64,000 nt of DNA from Haloechinothrix alba (GTDB lineage Bacteria > Actinomycetota > Actinomycetes > Mycobacteriales > Pseudonocardiaceae): NCBI RefSeq assembly GCF_900188115.1, contig NZ_FZNW01000019.1:42600-106599 (forward strand). Reading direction: 5' to 3'. A model generated the notes under the pieces. That model ran no database searches. It was not told the origin of the DNA and saw only the letters and a list, made by a program, of their open reading frames with translations. Positions 9,140 to 17,741 of the stretch are shown piece after piece. The translations under genes and the position numbers were made by a program. How positions within the stretch are numbered: the first letter of the stretch is position 1; each line of letters opens with the position of its first letter.

Positions 9140-9934
9140 GTGTACGGGTGGCAGGCTTCCGAGGCTCTCCAGCTGGTCACCGACGGCGCCCTGGAGATCG
9201 AAGGCAGGCTGCTCGACGCGTCCAACGTCACGCTCTACTGCACCGTGCAGCTGAACGGGGTCAGCGCGCCCGCCGTGTACAAGCCGGTCCGCGGTGAGCG
9301 GCCCCTGTGGGACTTCCCGGAAGGCACGCTCGCCGGGCGTGAAGTGGCGAGCTACCTGCTGGCGTGTTCGGCGGAGCTGAGCACGATCCCACCGACGGTA
9401 CTGCGGGACGGTCCGCTCGGCGAGGGCATGGTCCAGCTGTGGGTCGACACCAGCGAGGCCGAGCTCGTCGACGTGCTCGATCCCGATGAGGTACCGCCCG
9501 GCTGGCGCACGGTGCTGCACGCCTACGATCGCGGGGGCTCGCCCGTCGTGGTCGCCCACAGCGATCACCCGCAGGTGCGTGACATGGCCGTGCTCGACGC
9601 CGTCCTCAACAATGCCGACCGCAAGGGCAGGCACGTCGTCCAGGGCACGGACGGCAAGGTGTACGGGCTCGACCACGGCATCTGCCTGCACGCAGAGCCG
9701 AAGCTGCGGACCGTGCTGTGGGGATGGGCCGGTGAGGACCTGCCTGCCGATGCGGTGGAGAAGCTGCGTAAGCTGCTCGCCGACCTCGACGGCACCCTCG
9801 GCGAGCAACTGACCGCGCACCTGACAGCGGCGGAGGTCGAGGCCGTGCGTTCGCGCGCGGGCGCACTGATCGGGGAGGGCGCGTTTCCCCTTCCTGTCGA
9901 CGACGCCAGGGCCGTGCCCTGGCCGCTCTTCTGA
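9140..9934 (+). CDS. SCO1664 family protein (kinase-like fold)
   Basis: This 264-residue protein is similar to Rv2133c/SCO1664-type proteins, which have a degenerate PI3/4-kinase-like core. Visible blocks are PAVYKPVRGERPLWDFP (a P-loop-like lysine segment), the invariant LDAVLNNADRKGRHV (catalytic-loop-like Asn/Asp) and YGLDHGICLH (DHG metal-binding-like motif). The GTG at 9140 follows the DUF3090 stop by 8 bases. Pairing with DUF3090 is conserved, which implies a shared pathway, but the substrate is unknown. The C-terminal half is helical with a leucine-rich dimer-like region. Confidence 0.83.
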   Translation: MYGWQASEALQLVTDGALEIEGRLLDASNVTLYCTVQLNGVSAPAVYKPVRGERPLWDFPEGTLAGREVASYLLACSAELSTIPPTVLRDGPLGEGMVQLWVDTSEAELVDVLDPDEVPPGWRTVLHAYDRGGSPVVVAHSDHPQVRDMAVLDAVLNNADRKGRHVVQGTDGKVYGLDHGICLHAEPKLRTVLWGWAGEDLPADAVEKLRKLLADLDGTLGEQLTAHLTAAEVEAVRSRAGALIGEGAFPLPVDDARAVPWPLF

Positions 9935-10033
9935 GGGCCTGCTTCCGGGCGCACAGCCGGGCCCGCGACGCGCGGCACACGCACCGGCTACGCGTGCGGC
10001 GTAGCGACGAGGGATCCTGGAACACTGAGCGGT

Positions 10034-10966
10034 ATGCGACGGCACTCGTACCGGGACAGGCTGACATCCCCGCTGCCCGGCCCGCGCGACTTCGTCAAGA
10101 TCATGCGCGAGGGCGGGTTCCGCGGCTCGACCGCCAACGCGGATCGTATCCCGGTGATGCGCACGGGCCTGCCCCCGTTGCCACCCGGCGCGGCGAGCTG
10201 GACCTGGATCGGCCACGCGAGCTACCTCGTACGGATCGGGGGGCTGTGCGTCCTCACCGATCCGGTGTGGTCGGCGCGGATACCGGGAACTCCGCCGCGC
10301 CTGACGCCCCCGGGGCTGCCCTGGAACGACCTTCCACCCATCGACGCCGTGGTGATCAGCCATGACCACTACGACCACCTGGACGCGCCGACCTTGCGCC
10401 GGTTGCCGAGGAGCACACCGATCCTGGTCGGTGCCGGGCTGGGGCGGTGGTTCCGGCTACGCGGTTTCCATGCCGTTACCGAGCTCGAGTGGTGGGAGCA
10501 CACCGAGATCGCCGGTGTACGGTTCGACTTCACCCCGACGCACCACTGGAGCCGGCGCGGGTTGTTCGACACGTGCGCCTCGTTGTGGGGTGGCTGGGTC
10601 ATCACCGCACCCGACGGCACCCGGACGTACCACGCGGGCGACTCCGGGTACGGCCACAGGTTCGTCGAGGTCGGCGAGCGGTACCCGGGTATCGGCGTGG
10701 CGATGATGCCTATCGGTGCGTACGAACCGCGGTGGTTCATGCGCTACGTGCACATGACCCCGGCAGAGTCGGTCCGGGCCGTCGCCGACCTCGGAGCCCA
10801 CACCATGGCATGCATGCACTGGGGGACGTTCGTCCTGACCAAGGAGCCGGTGGACGAGCCGCTTCAGCTGGTCCGCAAGGAGTGGGCCGCAGCGGGAGGG
10901 GACCCGGCGAACCTGTGGTCACTCGCCGTCGGGGAGACACGCTCGCTCGGCGCAGGCGACGAGTAG
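10034..10966 (+). CDS. MBL-fold metallohydrolase (UlaG/NAPE-PLD-like)
   Basis: This 310-residue protein has the metallo-beta-lactamase metal motif SHDHYDHLD (HxHxDH) at about residues 112-120, GHASYLVRI before it, THHWSRRG as the third histidine site, and HAGDSGY with the bridging Asp. The NAPE-PLD/lactonase-like branch is suggested by WTWIGHASYLVRI and PAESVRA near the end. It probably binds two divalent metals and hydrolyses a phosphodiester or lactone; substrate is unknown. Start is the ATG at 10034, with an AACACT hexamer 7 bases upstream (possible leaderless start). Confidence 0.87.
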   Translation: MRRHSYRDRLTSPLPGPRDFVKIMREGGFRGSTANADRIPVMRTGLPPLPPGAASWTWIGHASYLVRIGGLCVLTDPVWSARIPGTPPRLTPPGLPWNDLPPIDAVVISHDHYDHLDAPTLRRLPRSTPILVGAGLGRWFRLRGFHAVTELEWWEHTEIAGVRFDFTPTHHWSRRGLFDTCASLWGGWVITAPDGTRTYHAGDSGYGHRFVEVGERYPGIGVAMMPIGAYEPRWFMRYVHMTPAESVRAVADLGAHTMACMHWGTFVLTKEPVDEPLQLVRKEWAAAGGDPANLWSLAVGETRSLGAGDE

Positions 10967-11070
10967 ACCGCCCCGGAAGCGGGGGTGGCCGGCACGCCGG
11001 TCCGGCGCAGTCGGGACACGCGCCCGCGCCTGCCGGAGCGGGGCACGCGTGCCCGGTACTGTTGGCGATC

Positions 11071-11892
11071 GTGCGTGCTCACTCCTACGGTCGCGATGTA
11101 CTGTCCCGTTCCCGCAAGCCCGCTCCGGCTGAGGTCGAGGCCGAACCGGGCCTCGTGGTCGAGGAGCGCGGGAGCGGGTTCTGCGGCGCTGTCGTCCGTG
11201 ACGATCGCCGCGCTGTCACGCTGGAGGACCGGCACGGCAACCAGCGTGTCTTTCCGTTCCTGCCTGCCGGGTTCCTGCTCGACGGCTCGCCGGTGACGCT
11301 GGTTCCGCACTGCAGGCGCTCGGCCGCGGCCGAACAACGAACGGCATCGGGGTCGGTGCGCGTGGCGGGACTGCGGGCGCGTACCGCCAGGGACTCCCGG
11401 ATCTGGGTGGAAGGCAAGCACGACGCCGAGCTCGTGGAACGGGTCTGGGGACACGACCTCCGGGTGGACGGCGTCGTCGTCGAGGAGCTGCGCGGCGTGG
11501 ACCGTCTCGACGAGCACGTCGAGGCCTTCGGTACCGCGTCGAACCGCAGGCTCGGAGTGCTGGTCGATCACCTGGTGGAGGGCAGTAAGGAGTCCCGCGT
11601 CGCGGCCGCGGTCCGCGACCCGCATGTACTGGTCACGGGCCACCCGTACGTGGATATCTGGCAGGCGGTCAAGCCCGCCTCGCTCGGGATACCGGCGTGG
11701 CCGGAGGTGCCGAGGTCGGTGCCGTGGAAGGAGGGTGTGTGCGCGGCGCTGGGGTGGGGCGAGCCGCACGAGGGCTGGCAGCGCGTCCTCGCCGCCGTGG
11801 GCAGCTTCCGGGACCTCGAGCCCGACCTCATCGGGGCGGTGGAACGGTTGATCGACTTCGTCACCGAACCCGTGGAGACCGGGTCCCCGTGA
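11071..11892 (+). CDS. DUF3097 family protein
   Basis: This 273-residue protein begins at a GTG before RAHSYGRDVL, which matches the usual DUF3097 opening; the frame upstream is open but overlaps the MBL gene. Conserved-looking blocks are SRIWVEGKHDAELVERVWG, a Toprim-like strand with Glu/Asp, and LVDHLVEGSKESRV. These suggest a nucleic-acid-related fold, but this is inference only. A TACTGT hexamer 8 bases before the GTG suggests a leaderless transcript. The gene ends 23 bases before the first NfeD gene. Confidence 0.8.
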   Translation: MRAHSYGRDVLSRSRKPAPAEVEAEPGLVVEERGSGFCGAVVRDDRRAVTLEDRHGNQRVFPFLPAGFLLDGSPVTLVPHCRRSAAAEQRTASGSVRVAGLRARTARDSRIWVEGKHDAELVERVWGHDLRVDGVVVEELRGVDRLDEHVEAFGTASNRRLGVLVDHLVEGSKESRVAAAVRDPHVLVTGHPYVDIWQAVKPASLGIPAWPEVPRSVPWKEGVCAALGWGEPHEGWQRVLAAVGSFRDLEPDLIGAVERLIDFVTEPVETGSP

Positions 11893-11915
11893 TCATCATG
11901 TGACACCATGGGGCG

Positions 11916-12344
11916 ATGGGTGCGCTGATCTGGCTGATCGTCGGCATCGCCCTGCTGGCGGCGGAGGCGATGTCCGGCTCAATGGTGCTGGTCATGCTGG
12001 GAGCCGGGGCGCTCGCGGCGGCCGGGTCGATGGTCCTGGCCGACAGCGTGATCGTCTCTGTCGGGGTGTTCGCGGTGACCTCGATCGGGTTGCTCGTGCT
12101 GGCCCGCCCCGCACTCAAACAGCGCTTCCTGCTCGACCGTAGCGTGCGCACGAACGTCGATGCGCTGGTCGGTGCGCGGGCGGTGACGCTGTCCACGGTC
12201 GACGCCGAGCAGGGCAGGGTCAAGCTCAACGGCGAGGAGTGGTCCGCCCGCTGTTACGTCAGCGGCCAGGTCATCGAGCCCGACACGCCCGTCACCGTCC
12301 TGGAGATATCCGGAGCGATGGCGATCGTCTCACCGGGGCCGTAA
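11916..12344 (+). CDS. NfeD family membrane protein, copy 1
   Basis: This 142-residue protein has two to three hydrophobic segments (residues 4-62) followed by a soluble OB-fold NfeD domain (DALVGARAVTLSTVDAEQGRVKLNGEEWSA split over about 85-110). Short NfeD proteins partner SPFH proteins in membrane microdomains, and an SPFH gene lies downstream. The copy at 12457-12885 is nearly identical, differing mainly at residues 17-22, around 69-78 and at the last 9 residues. No clear ribosome site is visible. Confidence 0.88.
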   Translation: MGALIWLIVGIALLAAEAMSGSMVLVMLGAGALAAAGSMVLADSVIVSVGVFAVTSIGLLVLARPALKQRFLLDRSVRTNVDALVGARAVTLSTVDAEQGRVKLNGEEWSARCYVSGQVIEPDTPVTVLEISGAMAIVSPGP

Positions 12345-12456
12345 CGCGGCGGCACACGGCGTGGCCGCGGGTGATCGCGAGTGGGAAGGTCACGCGTTGA
12401 TCACGTCGGCCACGAAACCTGGCGCAGGGCTGTGCATTCTCTGAGACCATGACACC

Positions 12457-12885
12457 ATGGGTGCGCTGATCTGGCTGATCGTCGGCATCGCCCTGCTGGC
12501 GGCGGAGGTACTGTCCGGCGATCTCGTGCTGGTCATGCTGGGGGCCGGGGCGCTCGCGGCGGCCGGGTCGATGGTCCTGGCCGACAGCGTGATCGTCTCT
12601 GTCGGGGTGTTCGCGGTGACCTCGATCGGGTTGCTCGTGCTGGCCCGCCCCGCGCTCAAGCGACGCTTCCTGCACGGGCCCGGCTTGCGTACCAATGTGG
12701 ACGCGCTGGTCGGTGCGCGGGCGGTGACGCTGTCCACGGTCGACGCCGAGCAGGGCAGGGTCAAGCTCAACGGCGAGGAGTGGTCCGCCCGCTGTTACGT
12801 CAGCGGCCAGGTCATCGAGCCCGACACGCCCGTCACCGTCCTGGAGATATCCGGAGCAACCGCTGTGGTGTCCATGGAGCCGTGA
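12457..12885 (+). CDS. NfeD family membrane protein, copy 2 (tandem duplicate)
   Basis: This is a second 142-residue NfeD protein with the same membrane segments and OB-fold as its neighbour. Long DNA stretches are identical between copies, for example the region around 12702-12858 and that around 12550-12650. The intervening patches differ, giving a mosaic that suggests recent duplication or gene conversion. The 5' flank (gacaccatgg) is also shared. It precedes the SPFH gene by 76 bases and is likely its cognate partner. Both frames are intact, so neither is a pseudogene. Confidence 0.88.
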   Translation: MGALIWLIVGIALLAAEVLSGDLVLVMLGAGALAAAGSMVLADSVIVSVGVFAVTSIGLLVLARPALKRRFLHGPGLRTNVDALVGARAVTLSTVDAEQGRVKLNGEEWSARCYVSGQVIEPDTPVTVLEISGATAVVSMEP

Positions 12886-12961
12886 CCATAGGATCGTCGT
12901 ACGAAACCGCCCGTAACGCTTCGCTTACCCCGCGAGTCAACTGAACACACAGGAGAGAGAC

Positions 12962-14380
12962 TTGGGAACCGCAACGATCATCCTCCTCGCGGTCATCGTG
13001 CTCTTCGTGGTGGTCGTCGTCTTCAAGGCGATCATGGTCATCCCGCAGGCACAGGCAGCCGTCGTGGAGCGGCTGGGCAAGTTCAAGGCTGTGGCGCCCC
13101 CGGGGCTGAACTTCCTCGTTCCCTTCCTCGACAAGGTGCGCTCCCGAGTCGACCTGCGTGAGCAGGTCGTGTCCTTTCCTCCGCAGTCGGTCATCACGCA
13201 GGACAACCTCACACTGTCGATCGACACGGTCGTCTACTTTCAGGTGACCGACTCCCGGGCCGCGACCTACGAGATCTCGAACTACATCACCGGTGTCGAG
13301 CAGCTGACCACGACGACGCTGCGCAACCTGGTCGGTGGGATGAGCCTCGAGGACACGCTGACCTCCCGCGACCAGATCAACCAGCAGCTACGCGGAGTGC
13401 TCGACGAGGCGACGGGCCGGTGGGGGATCCGGGTCGCCAGGGTCGAGCTCAAGGCCATCGACCCCCCGCCCTCCATTCAGGACTCGATGGAGAAGCAGAT
13501 GCGCGCCGACCGGGAGAAGCGCGCGATGATTCTCAACGCGGAGGGTGATCGCGAGGCGGCCATCAAGAAGGCCGAAGGGCAGAAGCAGGGCCAGATCCTC
13601 GACGCGGAGGGTTCCAAGCAGGCGGCCATCCTCAGCGCGGAGGCCGAGCGCCAGTCCAGCATCCTGCGTGCGCAGGGTGAGCGTGCCGCTCGCTACCTGC
13701 AGGCACAAGGCCAGGCCAAGGCTATCGAGAAGGTGTTCGCCTCGATCAAGGCTGCGCGGCCCACTCCCGAGGTGCTCGCCTACCAGTACCTGCAGACCCT
13801 GCCCCAGATGGCGCAGGGCGACGCCAACAAGGTGTGGCTCGTCCCCAGCGAGTACGGCAAGGCCCTGGAAGGATACGCGCGCAACCTCGGCACCCCTGGC
13901 GAGGACGGTGTCTTCCGCTACGAGCCACCCGAGTACGAGGCCAGCCCTCCCGAGCTCGACGAGGAAGAGGTCGCGAGCTGGTTCGACACCACGACCGACC
14001 CGGAGGTCGCCGAGGCCGTGCGCGCGGCCGAGGCCGTGGCTCGCAAGGAAGTGGGTGGCCCGATCGGCCCGGGTGGAACAGGGGGAGGCAAGAGCGCGTC
14101 CGCCGCCGCAGAGGCGCTCAAGGGCGACCCCAGCCAGCTCTCGCCGGAGGCGTCCCAGCAGCTCGGGATCCAGCCGCCCGGACAGCCCGGGCAGCCGCCG
14201 CAGGCCGGTGGCTCGTCCGGCCCGTCCCAGCAGGGCGGCGCGCAAGGTCAGCAGTTCCCGTTCGCGCAACCACCGAACCCGCAGGGACCTCCTCCGCAGC
14301 AGGGGGAGGAGCCACCACGCGGCGGCCACCAGGGAGGGCCCCAGGGAGGGCCCCAGGGAGGGCCACCGCCGCAACGCTAG
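12962..14380 (+). CDS. SPFH/band 7 (slipin/stomatin-like) membrane protein
   Basis: This 472-residue protein starts at a TTG preceded by AGGAGAGAG. An N-terminal anchor (residues 5-30) is followed by a band 7 domain (about 30-210; VVERLGKFKAVAPPGLNFLVPF, VDLREQVVSFPPQ), then an Ala/Glu-rich coiled coil (about 180-270). The roughly 120-residue tail is Pro/Gln/Gly-rich. Such proteins oligomerise at membranes and usually work with NfeD proteins, two of which lie directly upstream. The tail ends with a GGPQ repeat encoded by three exact 12-base units. A 22-bp hairpin terminates the unit. Confidence 0.92.
   Translation: MGTATIILLAVIVLFVVVVVFKAIMVIPQAQAAVVERLGKFKAVAPPGLNFLVPFLDKVRSRVDLREQVVSFPPQSVITQDNLTLSIDTVVYFQVTDSRAATYEISNYITGVEQLTTTTLRNLVGGMSLEDTLTSRDQINQQLRGVLDEATGRWGIRVARVELKAIDPPPSIQDSMEKQMRADREKRAMILNAEGDREAAIKKAEGQKQGQILDAEGSKQAAILSAEAERQSSILRAQGERAARYLQAQGQAKAIEKVFASIKAARPTPEVLAYQYLQTLPQMAQGDANKVWLVPSEYGKALEGYARNLGTPGEDGVFRYEPPEYEASPPELDEEEVASWFDTTTDPEVAEAVRAAEAVARKEVGGPIGPGGTGGGKSASAAAEALKGDPSQLSPEASQQLGIQPPGQPGQPPQAGGSSGPSQQGGAQGQQFPFAQPPNPQGPPPQQGEEPPRGGHQGGPQGGPQGGPPPQR
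14329..14364 (+). repeat. Three exact 12-base tandem repeats in the SPFH tail
   Basis: The unit ccagggagggcc occurs three times without mismatch at 14329-14340, 14341-14352 and 14353-14364. It encodes GGPQ steps in the C-terminal tail. A 12-base period keeps the frame, so copy number could vary by slippage without breaking the gene. Confidence 0.9.
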
Positions 14381-14382
14381 AT

Positions 14383-14445
14383 GTGCACGGGAAAGGCGCG
14401 TCGCTCCGAGTTCGTGACCCGGGGCGACGCGCCTTTCCCGTGCAC
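14383..14445. terminator. 22-bp perfect hairpin after the SPFH gene
   Basis: Arms 14383-14404 and 14424-14445 are exact inverted complements around a 19-base loop, starting two bases after the SPFH stop codon. This ends the NfeD-SPFH unit and insulates it from the MerR-type promoter starting at 14457. Confidence 0.85.
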
Positions 14446-14456
14446 GCGTTCCGCTA

Positions 14457-14487
14457 TTGACTTCGAGTTAACTCGAATATTTAGAGT
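14457..14487 (+). promoter_or_regulatory. MerR-type promoter: TTGACT, 19-bp spacer with palindrome, TAGAGT
   Basis: A -35 element TTGACT (14457-14462) and a -10 element TAGAGT (14482-14487) are separated by 19 bases, longer than the usual 17. The 16-bp perfect palindrome TTCGAGTTAACTCGAA (14462-14477) fills the spacer. An over-long spacer containing a dyad is the hallmark of promoters activated by MerR-family regulators such as SoxR and MerR. It faces the DrrAB-like exporter that starts at 14606. No merR gene is present in the window. Confidence 0.7.
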
Positions 14488-14605
14488 CGCGCCCAGAGAC
14501 GGTCGGGTCCGTTCGGGGACCGTATGAGCCGGACCGAGCGAAAATCACGCGCACAGTGTCGGGGATGTCCGGCATGCTGGGCTGACCGACCGGGATTGAG
14601 GAGCG

Positions 14606-15574
14606 ATGACCATGGAACATGCGATCTGGGCCGAGGGGTTGGTCAAACGTTTCGGGCAGACGACCGCGCTCGACGGGGTGGACCTGGCGGTGCGCCCGGG
14701 TACGGTGCTCGGCCTGCTCGGCCCGAACGGGGCCGGTAAGACGACGGCCGTGCGCGTGCTGGCCACGCTGCTTCAGCCGGATGCAGGGCACGCGGCCGTA
14801 CGCGGATACGACGTGGTCCGCCAGGCCCATCAGGTCCGCCAGCTCGTGGGGCTGACAGGCCAGTACGCCTCGGTGGACGAAGCATTGACCGGGGTGGAGA
14901 ACCTGGTACTCATCGGCCGGTTGCTCGGTATGCCCCGCAAACGCGCGAAGCAGCGTGCGCACGAGTTGCTTGCCCAGTTCAACCTCAGCGATGCGGCCGA
15001 CCGTGCGGTGAAGACCTACTCGGGTGGCATGCGGCGCAGGCTCGACCTCGCGGCGAGCCTTGTCGGCCGGCCACCGCTGCTGTTCCTCGACGAGCCGACC
15101 ACCGGACTCGATCCTCGTGCGCGCAGCGAGTTGTGGGAGCTCATCCGCAACCTGGTCGCCGAGGGCGTGACGGTGCTGCTGACCACGCAGTACCTCGACG
15201 AGGCCGACGCACTCGCCGACGAGATCGTCGTCATCGACGAGGGCAGGGTGATCGCGACAGGAACACCCGAGGAGCTCAAGGCCAAGACCGGTGGGCAGAG
15301 CCTGGCCGTGCGGCCAGCCGAGGCGTCCGACCTGTCTGCCGTTGTGTCCATCGTCGGCGAGCTCGCCGAGGTCAGCCCGGACGTCACCGGTGACCTCGTG
15401 ACCGTGCCCGTCTCCGATCCGCACCTGCTTCCCGCCGTGGTGCGCAGGCTCGACGAGGCAGGGGTCGTGGTCACCGAGCTCACGCTGAGCAGTTCCAGCC
15501 TCGACGAAGTGTTCCTCACCCTGACCGGGCATCCGGCCGGGAGTCAGGACGAGTCGGAAGGGAGCCCGGCATGA
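14606..15574 (+). CDS. ABC transporter ATP-binding protein, DrrA-like
   Basis: This 322-residue nucleotide-binding subunit has Walker A GPNGAGKTTAVR (residues 36-47), a Q-loop (LTGQYASVD), the signature YSGGMRRRLD (about 139), and Walker B LLFLDEPTTGLDPRAR (about 155-170). It also has an H-loop-region TTQYLDEADALAD and a C-terminal DUF4162-like regulatory part (SSSLDEVFLTLTGH). This is the daunorubicin-resistance/multidrug exporter class. GAGGAG precedes the ATG. It overlaps the permease gene by 4 bases (ATGA). The substrate may be a hydrophobic drug or lipid and is unknown; the MerR-type promoter suggests induction by a small molecule or redox stress. Confidence 0.92.
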   Translation: MTMEHAIWAEGLVKRFGQTTALDGVDLAVRPGTVLGLLGPNGAGKTTAVRVLATLLQPDAGHAAVRGYDVVRQAHQVRQLVGLTGQYASVDEALTGVENLVLIGRLLGMPRKRAKQRAHELLAQFNLSDAADRAVKTYSGGMRRRLDLAASLVGRPPLLFLDEPTTGLDPRARSELWELIRNLVAEGVTVLLTTQYLDEADALADEIVVIDEGRVIATGTPEELKAKTGGQSLAVRPAEASDLSAVVSIVGELAEVSPDVTGDLVTVPVSDPHLLPAVVRRLDEAGVVVTELTLSSSSLDEVFLTLTGHPAGSQDESEGSPA

Positions 15575-16386
15575 CCACTGCGACGATCCCCGAGGTGAGC
15601 CCCCGCGTCGGCCCGGTCGAGGGGCTGCGCCAGAGCCTGACCCTCGCCTGGCGCACCGTGGTGCAGGTCCGGCACAACCCGTGGGAGATGAGCGACTTCA
15701 GCATCCAGCCGATCATGTTCGTGCTGCTGTTCACCTACGTGTTCGGTGGTGCGATCGCCGGGTCGACCTCGGACTACCTGACGTTCATGTTGCCGGGGAT
15801 GGTGGTGATGAACATGCTGTTCGTCACGCTGTACGTGGGGCAGGGACTCAACACCGACCTGACCAAGGGTGTCTTCGACCGGCTGCGGTCGCTGCCGGTG
15901 GCGCGGTGGGCCCCGCTCGCCGGGCGCATCGCAGCGGACCAGGTCAAGCAGGCGTGGTCGATCGTGCTGGTCCTCGGAGTCGGCATGCTGCTGGGTTTCC
16001 GGCTCGGCACGTCCGTTGCCGGGCTGCTCGGTGCCGTTGTGTTGCTGCTGGTGTTCGCGCTCGCATTCTCCTGGGTCGCTGTGCTGGTGGGGGTGGTGGC
16101 CAAGGATCCGGAGCGGGTGCAGATCTTCGGGTTCACCGCGCTGTTCCCGCTCACGTTCGTCAGCAACGTCTTCGTTCCCGCCGAGACCATGCCCGGTTGG
16201 TTGCAGGCCTTCGTCGACGTCAACCCGATCAGTATCCTGACCGACGCGTGCCGCGGTCTGATGCTCGGCGACCCCTGGTACACCGGCGCCGTCGCGGTAC
16301 CGGTCGTCCAGTCGTTGGTGTGGGCGGGAGTCATCCTCGCCGTCTTCGCGCCGCTGTCGGTGTGGGCGTTGAAGCGGAGAGTCTGA
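15571..16386 (+). CDS. ABC-2 type transporter permease, DrrB-like
   Basis: This 271-residue integral membrane subunit has about six hydrophobic segments (residues 45-70, 72-100, 120-145, 150-178, 180-200, 240-265). The conserved ABC-2 ending ANPISILTDACRG-like motif (VNPISILTDACRGLMLG) is present, as is the internal FVSNVFVPAETMPGWLQ. It pairs with the upstream ATP-binding gene, whose stop it overlaps by ATGA, to form an exporter. The C-terminus ends in basic LKRRV on the cytoplasmic side. Confidence 0.9.
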   Translation: MTTATIPEVSPRVGPVEGLRQSLTLAWRTVVQVRHNPWEMSDFSIQPIMFVLLFTYVFGGAIAGSTSDYLTFMLPGMVVMNMLFVTLYVGQGLNTDLTKGVFDRLRSLPVARWAPLAGRIAADQVKQAWSIVLVLGVGMLLGFRLGTSVAGLLGAVVLLLVFALAFSWVAVLVGVVAKDPERVQIFGFTALFPLTFVSNVFVPAETMPGWLQAFVDVNPISILTDACRGLMLGDPWYTGAVAVPVVQSLVWAGVILAVFAPLSVWALKRRV

Positions 16387-16465
16387 GCGCGCCCGACGGG
16401 GCCCGATGGGGTCGTACCGGCATGCCACGCGAGCATGACACGGGTCCGGTCTATGCTCGCGTGTC

Positions 16466-17653
16466 GTGGCTTCGCTGACATTGACCAACGTGCGCCCGTG
16501 GGACGCCGCCCCTGTCGACGTGATGATCACGGACGGCGCGATCTCGGATGTCGTGGCGGCCGGTACCGCTGATACCTCCGGCGAGACCGTCGACGGGCGT
16601 GGCCTGCTCGCGTTACCAGGGTTCGTCAATGCGCACGCGCACGTGGACAAGAGCTGGTGGGGGCAACCATGGGTCTCGTACGGGGGCGAGGCCACGACGC
16701 AGGGACGAATCGCGCACGAGCGTGCCGAACGCGACAAGTACGGAATCCCGAGCGTCGACGGTGCCACCGCGGTGTTGCGGGAGTTCCTGCGCCACGGTAC
16801 GACAGCGACCCGCACGCACGTCGACGTCGACCTCGGTATCGGTCTGCGCGGCATCGACAACGTTCGCGCGGCGGCTGCCGCGCTGGACGGCGCCGTCGAG
16901 GTGGAGATCGTCGCCTTTCCACAGGACGGCGTCGTGCGTCGTCCCGGTGTCCTGGACCTGCTCGACCAGGCTGCCGCGGCAGGGGCGAGCAACATCGGTG
17001 GAATCGACCCGGCGTCGATCGACCGCGACCCGGTCGCGCAGCTGGACGGCCTGTTCGAGATCGCCGAGCGCCGCGGTGTCGGGATCGACATCCATCTGCA
17101 CGATGGTGGCGAGCTGGGCGCCTTCCAGATGGAACTCGTCATCGACCGCACCCGGCGGGCCGGTCTGCACGGCAGGGTGACGATCGCGCACGGGTTCGCC
17201 CTCGGTGAGCTCCCTGCGCAGCGCCAGGGTGAGCTGCTGGACGCGCTCGGCGAGGTAGGAATCTCGTGGACGACGGTGGCACCGGTACCGTCGGCACCGC
17301 TGCCGTGGCGCGACATGTGCGAGGCAGGGATGCCCCTCGGCCTGGGAACCGACGGGATCCGTGACCTGTGGTCCCCGTACGGTGACGGCGATATGCTGCG
17401 CACCGCCCAGCGATTCGCACAGCTGCACCGCCTCCGGGCCGACGACGATCTCACCCGCGCTGTGGGTCTCGCGAGTACCGCAGGTGGCGACTTCGTCCAC
17501 CGCACCGGCCACGACCTGGCTCCCGGCGCGCGCGCCGACATCGTCCTGCTCGACGCCGAGAACGTCCCGGACGCACTGGTACGCACGCCCCGCAGGCGGC
17601 TCGTGATGGCCGGTGGCCGGATCGTGGCCGGGGACGGCGAGCTGGTGCTGTGA
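16466..17653 (+). CDS. Amidohydrolase, cytosine-deaminase-like
   Basis: This 395-residue TIM-barrel hydrolase has metal ligands HAHVDKSWW (residues 52-60), HLHDGGELG (about 212), IAHGFALG (about 240) and the catalytic LGTDGIRDLW (about 291). It also has the N- and C-terminal beta-sandwich strands of composite-domain amidohydrolases. HAHVDKS is the signature of the CodA/cytosine deaminase branch. Substrate could be cytosine, creatinine or another cyclic amide. A TATGCT hexamer 8 bases before the GTG suggests a leaderless mRNA. It stands alone after the ABC exporter. Confidence 0.83.
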   Translation: MASLTLTNVRPWDAAPVDVMITDGAISDVVAAGTADTSGETVDGRGLLALPGFVNAHAHVDKSWWGQPWVSYGGEATTQGRIAHERAERDKYGIPSVDGATAVLREFLRHGTTATRTHVDVDLGIGLRGIDNVRAAAAALDGAVEVEIVAFPQDGVVRRPGVLDLLDQAAAAGASNIGGIDPASIDRDPVAQLDGLFEIAERRGVGIDIHLHDGGELGAFQMELVIDRTRRAGLHGRVTIAHGFALGELPAQRQGELLDALGEVGISWTTVAPVPSAPLPWRDMCEAGMPLGLGTDGIRDLWSPYGDGDMLRTAQRFAQLHRLRADDDLTRAVGLASTAGGDFVHRTGHDLAPGARADIVLLDAENVPDALVRTPRRRLVMAGGRIVAGDGELVL

Positions 17654-17741
17654 CCACAGGTGTCAGGGTGAGCCGATCTCGGTGCGGACCACGCGGCGCG
17701 CCCGCTCGCGTAGGTATGCGACCACGGGCATGCTGAGCCGT

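Noticed and set aside
8636..10378. Open minus-strand frame of 580 codons
   Set aside because: Covers DUF3090, SCO1664 and part of the MBL gene on the opposite strand, all with recognisable motifs.
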